A stretch of 64,000 bases of DNA, from NCBI GenBank assembly GCA_934454145.1, contig CAKSFT010000005.1, positions 62,001 to 126,000 on the forward strand, read 5' to 3'. The stretch is from an uncultured Clostridia bacterium. Its GTDB lineage: Bacteria > Bacillota > Clostridia > UBA1381. Within the stretch, counting starts at the first letter, position 1, and each line of letters starts with the position of its first letter. Below, piece after piece: positions 1 to 6,755 of this stretch. The position numbers were made by a program, and so were the translations under genes. Below the pieces are notes generated by a model. That model saw only the letters and a list, made by a program, of their open reading frames with translations, was not told the DNA's origin and ran no database searches.

Positions 1-391
1 AAACACTCCCTTTGGGACCGACCAATGCCATAGGCGCACTCCCCTTGATTTCACCCGAGGGGCGAACCGGCGGACTGACCTTAAGCTTAAATGTATCTGT
101 TCTTGATATTTCAATCTGTGAGTGTGAACGAACAGGGCCTAACACTCTTACGCCTTCTATAGTTCTCAAAGACGGGCTTACCAATGTTACACATTCTTCT
201 GCTGCAAACTGGTCACCCATAAGCATTTTTTTCGGTGTCAGTTCGTGACCTTTTCCGAACAAAGTTTCCAAATCTTTCTGTGAAAGATGCACATGACGTG
301 CCGAAACACCTACTCTTATTCCGTCATCTTTATCCTTCAAAACTTCCATTACCGTTTTCGTAACGATATCAACCAAATTTTCACTGTTCAT
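1..391 (-). CDS. pduL: Phosphate propanoyltransferase PduL (partial, C-terminus beyond the left edge)
   Basis: The 130 visible codons read as the PduL-type phosphotransacylase of microcompartments, which exchanges an acyl group between CoA and phosphate so that CoA is recycled inside the shell. Visible family signatures are VGVSARHVHLSQ, the GHELTPKK segment, a QFAAEE..TLV stretch and VRVLGPVRSHSQIE; the ARHVHL histidines belong to the zinc site in this family. The first ~22 residues (MNSENLVDIVTKTVMEVLKD) form an amphipathic helix like an encapsulation peptide, followed by a short charged linker. The ATG at 391 follows a GGAGG. It is the last gene seen in the BMC operon and is cut by the window edge, so the second zinc-binding half is not visible. 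Confidence 0.93.
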   Translation of the reverse strand, partial: MNSENLVDIVTKTVMEVLKDKDDGIRVGVSARHVHLSQKDLETLFGKGHELTPKKMLMGDQFAAEECVTLVSPSLRTIEGVRVLGPVRSHSQIEISRTDTFKLKVSPPVRPSGEIKGSAPMALVGPKGSV

Positions 392-496
392 TTTCCAAAA
401 CCTCCGAATTATGGTATTTAAGCTGTTTTCCGGCCACAAAATTTTCTGAATAATGCGGGCGTTTATCACCCGGCTAATTACAGAGGCAGGAAATCC

Positions 497-524
497 TTCG
501 GTGCAGATGTGATTCTGCACCGAA
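497..524 (-). other. Intra-operon hairpin between BMC shell gene and pduL
   Basis: A perfect 11-bp inverted repeat (TTCGGTGCAGA / TCTGCACCGAA) with a 6-nt loop lies in the 156-bp gap between a shell gene and pduL. No T-run follows it on the minus strand, so it does not look like a terminator. A likely role is mRNA processing or stabilisation that sets shell protein and enzyme levels separately; this is inference. Confidence 0.6.
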
Positions 525-547
525 TAAATTTACCCTCTCAAATTTTC

Positions 548-826
548 TTATTTCAATGCAGGCAAAATCTTTTCCACATCGCCGTGAGGTCTTGGAATTA
601 CATGTACAGATACGAGTTCGCCAAGTCTTGAACCGGCAGCCGCACCTGCATCTGTTGCAGCCTGAACCGCACCTACGTCGCCTCTTACCATAACAGTTAC
701 CAAACCTGAACCGATTCTTTCTGTTCCGATAAGTGTTACGTTTGCAGCCTTAACCATAGCATCTGCCGCCTCGATAGCAGCCACCAAACCTCTTGTTTCA
801 ACCATTCCTAATGCTTCTACAGCCAT
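548..826 (-). CDS. BMC shell protein, hexamer-forming (BMC-H, PduA/EutM-like)
   Basis: 92 residues, the normal length for a single-domain BMC-H shell protein that forms hexameric tiles with a central pore. The opening ALGMVETRGLVAAIEAADAM, the middle GDVGAVQAATDAG and the closing HVIPRPH are the family hallmarks. It is closely similar to the product at 1386-1655, suggesting recent duplication of a main facet protein. It starts at an ATG behind AGGAGG and lies 52 bp after the lysine-rich shell gene. A small GCGCTC/GAGCGC hairpin (about 854-870) sits in that gap. Confidence 0.96.
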   Translation of the reverse strand: MAVEALGMVETRGLVAAIEAADAMVKAANVTLIGTERIGSGLVTVMVRGDVGAVQAATDAGAAAGSRLGELVSVHVIPRPHGDVEKILPALK

Positions 827-878
827 TTTTAATATCCTCCTGTTTCTTTATTTGCGCTCTTTTTGAGCGCTGTTTGAC

Positions 879-1355
879 TTATTGTGATTTTTTTCTCCCT
901 CTCTTTTTCGGAGCGGGTATATCTGAACCTGCCGCAACAGGCTTAGAACTTTCTTTTGCAACCGTCTTTTTCGCGGTTGTCTTTTTCTTTTCGGCAACAG
1001 GTTTTTCTTCTTTTGCCTCTGTTGCCACAGGCCCGACATGAGTCGCCGCCGACTCTGAATTTACCGCCGCATCCTGTTTTTCGTCAAGATGCAGAAACTT
1101 CAGAATTTCAGGGTGCGGTCTTGCGATAACCTCTGCCGCCTTGAGGCATCCTATATTTTGCGCCACTTCGCGTCCGGCGTCAATCGCCGCCCTGACCGCC
1201 GAAAGTCTGCCGCGTACAACCAGTGTCACCAATCTGCCCCCAAGCTTTCTTTCAACTGCCGCAAACTCAACGTCCGCCGCTTTTGTCATGGTATCCAAAA
1301 CTAAAATTGCATGCCCCAAAGCCTGTATCTCGATAAGACCTAATGAAAAGTCCAT
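879..1355 (-). CDS. BMC shell protein with lysine-rich, AT-hook-like C-terminal tail
   Basis: Residues 1-90 are a BMC-H domain (LGLIEIQALGHAILVLDTM..., RGRLSAVRAAIDAG, VIARPH). After a linker, residues ~105-158 form a low-complexity tail rich in Lys, Ala, Glu and Pro, ending in a basic PKKRGRKKSQ that resembles an AT-hook or histone-H1-like segment. PduK and EutK are known shell proteins with C-terminal extensions, and EutK's is nucleic-acid binding, but this tail is of a different type. The ATG at 1355 is preferred over a TTG at 1367, because the only SD-like sequence (GAAAGG) directly abuts the TTG; its spacing to the ATG is long (~12). The tail's function is unknown. Confidence 0.88.
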   Translation of the reverse strand: MDFSLGLIEIQALGHAILVLDTMTKAADVEFAAVERKLGGRLVTLVVRGRLSAVRAAIDAGREVAQNIGCLKAAEVIARPHPEILKFLHLDEKQDAAVNSESAATHVGPVATEAKEEKPVAEKKKTTAKKTVAKESSKPVAAGSDIPAPKKRGRKKSQ

Positions 1356-1385
1356 TTGCGATACCAACCTTTCTTATTTTTTTAT

Positions 1386-1655
1386 TCAGATGGAAGGCAA
1401 TATCTTTTCAACATCCTGATGCGGACGCGGTATAACATGCTGTGCAACAAGTTCCCCGAGTTTTGATGCGGCACTTGCGCCTGCCTCAACAGCCGCCTTG
1501 ACAGCGCCGACGTCACCTCTTACGATAACGCTTACCAAGCCGGAACCGATTTTTTCAGTTCCTACCAATGTGACATTTGCAGCCTTTGTCATTGCATCTG
1601 CCGCCTCGATTGAAGCCGTAAGGCCTCTTGTTTCAATCATTCCCAAAGCTTCCAT
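1386..1655 (-). CDS. BMC shell protein, hexamer-forming (BMC-H)
   Basis: 89 residues from the ATG at 1655, which follows AAAGGAGAAAATATC; a longer in-frame reading to 1685 has no ribosome binding site and would overlap the upstream gene. The sequence MEALGMIETRGLTASIEAADAM...GDVGAVKAAVEAG...HVIPRPHQDVEKILPSI is a canonical facet protein and nearly a sister of the product at 548-826. Having two such paralogues plus two divergent ones in one operon is usual for BMC loci, where mixtures tune pore properties. Confidence 0.95.
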   Translation of the reverse strand: MEALGMIETRGLTASIEAADAMTKAANVTLVGTEKIGSGLVSVIVRGDVGAVKAAVEAGASAASKLGELVAQHVIPRPHQDVEKILPSI

Positions 1656-1677
1656 GATATTTTCTCCTTTCAAAAAC

Positions 1678-2016
1678 TTACGCATTGTTTTTTATATGCC
1701 CTATTCTGTCTCTTCCCACGCTTGTCCTCAGCGCCATCTTTTCAGAATCCGCTGTCGGACGCGCAATTATGTGCTTTTGTATAAGTCCGGTACATTCTTC
1801 GGCCGCTCTCGCCGCCGCCTCGACCCCTGCCTCAACCGCCGAAACGCTTCCCTGCATTTTTATGCACATGATAAGCGGTACTTCAACAGTGTCGGCATTT
1901 GCCGGTTTGTTTGAATCTATGGCTATGATTTTGACATCAGCCGCCTTTGCCGCCGCATCGGCCGCCTTGATAGCGCATACATAACCGAACATCTCAACTA
2001 TACCGATTGCGTCCAT
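1678..2016 (-). CDS. BMC-domain shell protein, divergent single-domain type
   Basis: 112 residues. It opens MDAIGIVEMFGYVCAIKAADAAAKAADV and closes HIIARPTADSEK, so it has one BMC fold, but between them the loop DSNKPANADTVEVPLIMCIKMQGSV is longer than in the facet proteins and probably alters the pore or the hexamer edge. About 20 residues follow the domain. AAGGAGATATAACCT precedes the ATG. It lies 3 bp after the alcohol dehydrogenase stop and 22 bp before the next shell gene. Its exact shell role (minor hexamer or edge protein) cannot be told from sequence alone. Confidence 0.9.
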   Translation of the reverse strand: MDAIGIVEMFGYVCAIKAADAAAKAADVKIIAIDSNKPANADTVEVPLIMCIKMQGSVSAVEAGVEAAARAAEECTGLIQKHIIARPTADSEKMALRTSVGRDRIGHIKNNA

Positions 2017-2019
2017 AGG

Positions 2020-3231
2020 TTATATCTCCTTATTCACATAAGCGATTTTAAGACCCTTCTGCGAAAGGTTCGTCTGCAATGCTTCATTCATTTCTTCCAA
2101 ACCGAACTTGTGTGTTATCAAATCATTCATCGGCAGTCCGATTGCCTTTGCTCTCTTCAAGAAATCAAATGTCGTTGCATAATCTCTCAGAGTATATACC
2201 CACGAACCGACAAGCGTGATTTCCTTTGAACACAGGTCAAAATGCGGATTTATCTGTGCGTCACCGCCGTTTATGAAGAACCCGAGTTCGCAAAGTCCGC
2301 CGCCGTTTCTGATAAATTTATATATATTGCTGTGTGCCACAGGCGAACCCGTGCACTGGAACGCAAAATCCGCAAGATAACCGCCGAAAGCATCCTTCAC
2401 TGCACCCGAAAGCGCCTCAATGCCTTTATAATTCATAAAGTTCACTGTCTTACCGGCACCCATTTTCTTTGCAAATTCAAGTCTTTGTTCGTTTCCGTCA
2501 ACCGCAACAATATTTTCTACACCCATAGTGCGCAGAACCGCAATGCAGATAAGGCCAATCGGGCCGCATCCCTGCACAACGACTCTCGAATTGAATCTCA
2601 AAATATTTGTAAGCTTTGCACGTTCTACGGCATGCACCAAAACCGCGCACGGCTCAATCAGGATTCGTGAATCCAAATCAAGGTCGCTTACGTTGAACAC
2701 TGTAGAACCGCCCCTGATAAATATGTAATTGCTGAACCAACCGTTCAGGTGGTAATCGTCATCGGGAAGAAGTCCGTAAACATCTGCACCGCCGACATTC
2801 TGTTTGTTCAAATCAAACATTGTGATGTCCGGGTTGTCCTTGAATATCATACATGTAACAACCTTGTCGCCCACCTTAAGCGGCTTGCCCGCGCTGTCTT
2901 TTTTCACATTCTTGCCCATCTTCACGATTTCGCCGGTGCCTTCGTGTCCGAGGGCCACAGGAATCAGTGAGAACGGGTCACGCTTAAATTCGTGTGCATC
3001 TGTTCCGCACACTCCACAGCCCTCAACTCTTACCAGGATATCATCATCGCCGACTTCGGGTATCGGATATTCTTTGATGTCAAAGTGCTCCAAAGATGTA
3101 AGCATTGCAACCTTTGCGGTTTTGGGGATATCTCCTGCCGGCTTTGAGGCTGTTTTTTGTGCCGGTTTGCCGTTCATTTCGTCAAGAACTGCCTGAACCA
3201 ATTGGGCAATATCCTTTTCATTTATATCCAT
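2020..3231 (-). CDS. Zinc-dependent alcohol dehydrogenase with encapsulation peptide
   Basis: 403-residue medium-chain dehydrogenase. Residues 1-20 (MDINEKDIAQLVQAVLDEMN) form an amphipathic helix followed by a Lys/Ala/Pro linker, the arrangement of a BMC encapsulation peptide. The catalytic domain shows GCGVCGTDAHE (Cys75, catalytic zinc) and GHEGTGE (His96-Glu97), and the Rossmann domain shows VVVQGCGPIGL. I do not see the four-cysteine structural zinc loop. The role expected from context is to reduce the aldehyde made in the compartment to an alcohol while regenerating NAD+ for the neighbouring aldehyde dehydrogenase. The native substrate (lactaldehyde or propionaldehyde) is inferred. It lies 13 bp after the aldehyde dehydrogenase. 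Confidence 0.93.
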   Translation of the reverse strand: MDINEKDIAQLVQAVLDEMNGKPAQKTASKPAGDIPKTAKVAMLTSLEHFDIKEYPIPEVGDDDILVRVEGCGVCGTDAHEFKRDPFSLIPVALGHEGTGEIVKMGKNVKKDSAGKPLKVGDKVVTCMIFKDNPDITMFDLNKQNVGGADVYGLLPDDDYHLNGWFSNYIFIRGGSTVFNVSDLDLDSRILIEPCAVLVHAVERAKLTNILRFNSRVVVQGCGPIGLICIAVLRTMGVENIVAVDGNEQRLEFAKKMGAGKTVNFMNYKGIEALSGAVKDAFGGYLADFAFQCTGSPVAHSNIYKFIRNGGGLCELGFFINGGDAQINPHFDLCSKEITLVGSWVYTLRDYATTFDFLKRAKAIGLPMNDLITHKFGLEEMNEALQTNLSQKGLKIAYVNKEI

Positions 3232-3244
3232 TTGGCTTTCCTCC

Positions 3245-4663
3245 TTATATTATTGACAGACTGTCAACAAGCACGCATCTTCTTTGTCTTGTAAAGCTTC
3301 TCGCCGAAGTTATTCCCTCGCCTGTCGGACCGGCAATCGTGAAGGTCGTGTGGCCTTCGCTGTTGAAACCTATCCCGGCATAACTCGGTGCGTTCTTTAC
3401 AAAAATTGTTGTGCAGATTGCTTTTGCATAAGCTGTCATATGGTCAACATTCTTTGAATGTAAATGTGCCGAATGTCTGTTTCCGTGCTCAGCCTTTACC
3501 GCCATTTCCATGGCTTCTTCAAAGCTTCCGCACCTCACAATTGCCAATATCGGCATCATAAGCTCTGTCTGGACAAATGCCTGGCTGAACTCTGTTTCGC
3601 AGATGATGCAGCGTATGTCGTCACTTGCGTTTATGCCGATTTGTGCCAGGATTTTCTTTGCATCACGTCCAACCCAGTCTTTATTGATAACTCTTTTTGG
3701 CTTGTCCGACGGACTCTTCGGCGGAACATCAACCAAAACGACATCCTCCAAAGCCTTCACCTGTGTCGCATTTATCAGATATGCGCCATGCTTTTGCATA
3801 TTTTCAATCAATTCATCGGCAACATTGTCCATTACAAAACATTCTTTTTCGGCAATACACGGCAGATTGTTGTCAAAAGTACAACCGTCAATGATATCCT
3901 TTGCCGCCTTCTTTATGTCTGCTGTGTCATCGACAACAACCGGCGGATTTCCGGCTCCGGCGCCTATTGCTTTCTTTCCCGATGACAAAAGCATCTTGAC
4001 AACCCCCGGGCCGCCTGTTGCAACAAGCATTCTCACCGATGGGTGGTTCACCATAAGCTTTGATGTTTCCATAGTCGGATTTGCAACGGTTGCCACGATA
4101 TTTTCCGGGCCGCCTGCCGCCAAAACCGCACGGTTAACCAAATCAACTGCATATGCGGAAATCCTTTTTGCATGCGGATGCGGATTAAACAAAATCCCGT
4201 TTCCCGCCGCAAGCATGCCAATGCTGTTGCATATGACGGTACAGCTTGGATTTGTGCTCGGCGTGATTGCACCGATTATTCCATAAGGCGCCATCTCAAC
4301 CAGGGTCAAACCTCTGTCGCCCGAAAGTGCCCTCACCTCCAGGTCCTCAGTGCCCGGTGTCTTGTCGGCAACAAGATGGTGCTTCAATGTCTTATGATAA
4401 ACATTACCCATTTTGGTATCCTCAACAGCAAGCTTTGCCATTATTTCGGCTTCTTCATGAGTAAGTTTTCTTATCTGTTTTATTATATTTTCGCGCTGTT
4501 CTTTATTATAGTTTCTGAAAACGGTATAAGCCTTATTGCACGCATCTATGGCTTCCTCCATGGTGTCAAATACGCCCAATTGCTTTCTCTTCGGCTTTTC
4601 TTCTATATTCATATCGGAAATAACCTTTTTCACAATGTCGCTTATCTGCTTTTCATCTATCAT
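3245..4663 (-). CDS. CoA-acylating aldehyde dehydrogenase, PduP/EutE type
   Basis: 472 residues. The N-terminal helix MIDEKQISDIVKKVISDMN plus a KPKRK linker is a typical encapsulation peptide. The catalytic domain has GAITPSTNPS near 131-140 and the nucleophile Cys269 in FDNNLPCIAEKE, the signature of acylating dehydrogenases that transfer the acyl group to CoA. It would oxidise an aldehyde (propionaldehyde or lactaldehyde) to acyl-CoA with NAD+, feeding PduL. The ATG overlaps the stop of the PduO-like gene (ATGA), so the two are translationally coupled. Confidence 0.95.
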   Translation of the reverse strand: MIDEKQISDIVKKVISDMNIEEKPKRKQLGVFDTMEEAIDACNKAYTVFRNYNKEQRENIIKQIRKLTHEEAEIMAKLAVEDTKMGNVYHKTLKHHLVADKTPGTEDLEVRALSGDRGLTLVEMAPYGIIGAITPSTNPSCTVICNSIGMLAAGNGILFNPHPHAKRISAYAVDLVNRAVLAAGGPENIVATVANPTMETSKLMVNHPSVRMLVATGGPGVVKMLLSSGKKAIGAGAGNPPVVVDDTADIKKAAKDIIDGCTFDNNLPCIAEKECFVMDNVADELIENMQKHGAYLINATQVKALEDVVLVDVPPKSPSDKPKRVINKDWVGRDAKKILAQIGINASDDIRCIICETEFSQAFVQTELMMPILAIVRCGSFEEAMEMAVKAEHGNRHSAHLHSKNVDHMTAYAKAICTTIFVKNAPSYAGIGFNSEGHTTFTIAGPTGEGITSARSFTRQRRCVLVDSLSII

Positions 4664-5604
4664 AATTCCAGCCTCCTTTCCAAATACATCGCCCCAAACT
4701 CGGAAAATGCAATGTCTTCATCGGCAGTGCCTCCCGACACTCCCACGGCGCCGACAACTCTTCCGTTTATCTTAAGCGGCATGCCGCCGCCCAAGAGAAG
4801 CAGTCTGTTGCTGTCTGTCGGGGTCAGTCCGTCAAGCGTACCGCCCCTTGATTCCTTCAGTGCCGCATGCGACGGCATCTTGAGTGCAACCGCCGTATAT
4901 GCCTTGTCCTGCGCAATCTGCACACTGGCGATATACGAATCCTTCATCGCGTGCAGAAGCATCAGGTTTGCACCGGCGTCAAGTATTGCGACAACCACTT
5001 TCTTCCCCATGCTTTCGGCGCGTCTTTCCACCGCAAGAGAAATCTCCTTTGCAAGTTCCAGAGTCAGCTCTGTGACAGTTTGGGAATGTGCGTCAAATTC
5101 TTTATTTGAAATATCCTTTTTTGCATATTCGGACATAGCATAAATCAAGTCTGACAAACGGTTTATATATACCAGTGTTATGCTTCTCACCCGGCCGCTC
5201 ATGCTGAGCTTTACGGCAATCCTCTCTGCACGCCTTATGACAGTCCTTGCAAGATTCAGATTTGCCGAAACCGCATTGTCCCCTGACAGCGTAAACCCCG
5301 AAAAACCGTTTTCGCTGTAAGCGTCGGTCATTTTTTCAACGGTTTTAACACATTCCTCCGTGACAGAAGGCTTTGTGCCTGCCAACTCTCCCATGACTTC
5401 AATCATCTTTTTCTGCACTGCCTCGATGTCGTTCTTCAGCTTTTCATCATATGTTTCCGCCTTCGCAACGCCGAGCGCCGCGCTGAACTCGTCAATCGTG
5501 CCCAAAAGGTTAATCAAATCATCCGATTTTGAAATATGCTTATTTTTCAAAGTCTGTGTATAGCCTTTATCGCCAAAACCCGTATATAATCCGGAATTAC
5601 TCAT
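4660..5604 (-). CDS. pduO: PduO-like fusion: ATP:cob(I)alamin adenosyltransferase plus GlcG/HbpS domain
   Basis: 314 residues. The N-terminal ~175 match the PduO-type adenosyltransferase: YTGFGDKGYT (ATP loop), LGTIDEFSAALG, VIRRAERIAV and YINRLSDLIYAMSEY. The C-terminal ~140 (LTLELAKEISLAVERRAESMGKKVVVAILDAGANL ... GGGMPLKINGRVVGAVGVSGGTADEDIAFS) is a GlcG/HbpS-like domain, the same order as PduO. The loop usually reading PGG before the helical core is SGD here. Its presence implies adenosylcobalamin supply to a B12-dependent enzyme such as a diol dehydratase, but no such enzyme is in this window. It sits between aldolase and aldehyde dehydrogenase. Confidence 0.9.
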   Translation of the reverse strand: MSNSGLYTGFGDKGYTQTLKNKHISKSDDLINLLGTIDEFSAALGVAKAETYDEKLKNDIEAVQKKMIEVMGELAGTKPSVTEECVKTVEKMTDAYSENGFSGFTLSGDNAVSANLNLARTVIRRAERIAVKLSMSGRVRSITLVYINRLSDLIYAMSEYAKKDISNKEFDAHSQTVTELTLELAKEISLAVERRAESMGKKVVVAILDAGANLMLLHAMKDSYIASVQIAQDKAYTAVALKMPSHAALKESRGGTLDGLTPTDSNRLLLLGGGMPLKINGRVVGAVGVSGGTADEDIAFSEFGAMYLERRLEL

Positions 5605-5620
5605 TTATATCAATTCCTTA

Positions 5621-6454
5621 TTACTTTTTATACTGTTCCAACACTCTTCTTGTCACTTCCGCAACAATATCCTCTATATTTGCTTCTTTTGCCGCACCGC
5701 ATGAAGATTTTCCGAATTTCTCATGCGCTTCTGTCGGTGTCATGTCCCTTGCCGCATCGCCGCCTGTATAGCACTCTGGGCAAAGCTTTTCCAGAGGATG
5801 GTGTCCTGTTACATTAAAGCTCTTTCTCAAATCTATAAGCTTCTTGACTTCGCCGCACGGGATTTCCTTTTCTCCGCCGAGCATTCTTGCGTGGAACAGA
5901 AGTTTTGCATAAAATTCTGTTGATTCCATTCTGAAGAATGCAGTGTTCAGGTCACAGCCAAAGCTGAGTGCACCGTGGTTTGCAAGCAAAATTGCATCGT
6001 AGTCCTGTATGTACGGCATAAGAGAATCCGGGATTTCCATTGTTGAAGGTGTGCCGTATTCAGCAATCGGCACCGCACCCAGGAATATAACAGCCTCCGG
6101 CATGATGAGCTTATCCAGCGGAATACCTGCGATTGCAAAAGATGTAGCAATCGGCGGATGTGCATGGACAACAGCATTTACATCCTTTCTTTCCTGATAA
6201 ACTCTCAGGTGCATCTTAAATTCGGAAGAAGGTTTCCATTTATTTGGCTCTTTAAGCTTTCCTTCTCCGTCAACTTTACAAATCATCTCCGGGGTCATAT
6301 AACCCTTGCTCACGCCCGTAGGTGTGGCAAAATAGGTGTTTTCATCTACTTTTACGGAAATATTGCCGTCATTTGCCGCAACAAATCCGTCCATGTAGAT
6401 ACGTCTGCCTATTTCGCAGATTTCTTTTTTGATTTCATAATCCGATTTGTACAT
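5621..6454 (-). CDS. Class II aldolase (fuculose/rhamnulose-1-phosphate aldolase-like) with C-terminal encapsulation peptide
   Basis: 277 residues; the catalytic part (1-~215) has GNISVK, PSSEF (Glu78), HAHPP (His97, His99) and NHGAL (His160), the zinc site and acid of the L-fuculose-1-phosphate aldolase family, which splits the sugar phosphate into DHAP and L-lactaldehyde. The extra C-terminal ~60 residues contain a CPEC pair, a linker and a final amphipathic helix (ANIEDIVAEVTRRVLEQYKK) that fits an encapsulation peptide. It is the first gene of the operon, behind GGAGG and a strong promoter. Fucose versus rhamnose specificity cannot be told from sequence. Confidence 0.93.
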   Translation of the reverse strand: MYKSDYEIKKEICEIGRRIYMDGFVAANDGNISVKVDENTYFATPTGVSKGYMTPEMICKVDGEGKLKEPNKWKPSSEFKMHLRVYQERKDVNAVVHAHPPIATSFAIAGIPLDKLIMPEAVIFLGAVPIAEYGTPSTMEIPDSLMPYIQDYDAILLANHGALSFGCDLNTAFFRMESTEFYAKLLFHARMLGGEKEIPCGEVKKLIDLRKSFNVTGHHPLEKLCPECYTGGDAARDMTPTEAHEKFGKSSCGAAKEANIEDIVAEVTRRVLEQYKK

Positions 6455-6755
6455 AATTGTTACCTCCTGTGTGTCTTTTATTTTTTTGGTTTTTTTGGTT
6501 TTCTTTGGTTTCTCTTTGATTATATACCATATTTCTTTGTTTGTAAAGTGATTTAAATCAAAATTACCGCAAGTTATATGTCCCTTTCATGCAAAAAGAC
6601 ATAATCAACAGAAAAAGCAAACATCACGTTTTGTTTTTCGGCCGATGCCCGAAAAACACATAAAAACCTTCTTTGTCCATTATAACATATAATTATCGCG
6701 ATGTACATATATTTTTCCAAAAAAATCGATTATTTTCTCAAAAATTTGTACAATT
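6455..6755 (-). other. Intergenic region upstream of the BMC operon with hairpin and possible distal promoter
   Basis: This 301-bp gap separates recD2 from the aldolase, both on the minus strand. Besides the proximal promoter it holds a perfect 10-bp inverted repeat, TGTTTTTCGG/CCGAAAAACA, with a 7-nt loop (6632-6658). It also holds a second promoter-like pair, -10 TATAAT at 6679-6684 and a weak -35 TGTACA at 6702-6707 with 17-bp spacing. A transcript from the distal site would carry the hairpin in its leader. No terminator is evident after recD2 and no gene is seen here. Confidence 0.5.
6519..6547 (-). promoter_or_regulatory. Sigma-A-type promoter of the BMC operon
   Basis: On the minus strand a -35 TTTACA (6542-6547) and a perfect -10 TATAAT (6519-6524) are separated by 17 bp, about 65 bp ahead of the aldolase start. 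The short leader is almost free of T and G and contains repeated AAACC units before the ribosome binding site. Confidence 0.75.

Noticed and set aside
3510..4286. 258-codon plus-strand frame opposite the aldehyde dehydrogenase
   Set aside because: It is the shadow of a clear gene; its product has no domain, and composition follows the reverse complement of dehydrogenase codons.
4600..6755. Cobalamin riboswitch near the PduO-like gene
   Set aside because: There is no leader before the gene (it lies within an operon), and the operon leader lacks the B12 box.
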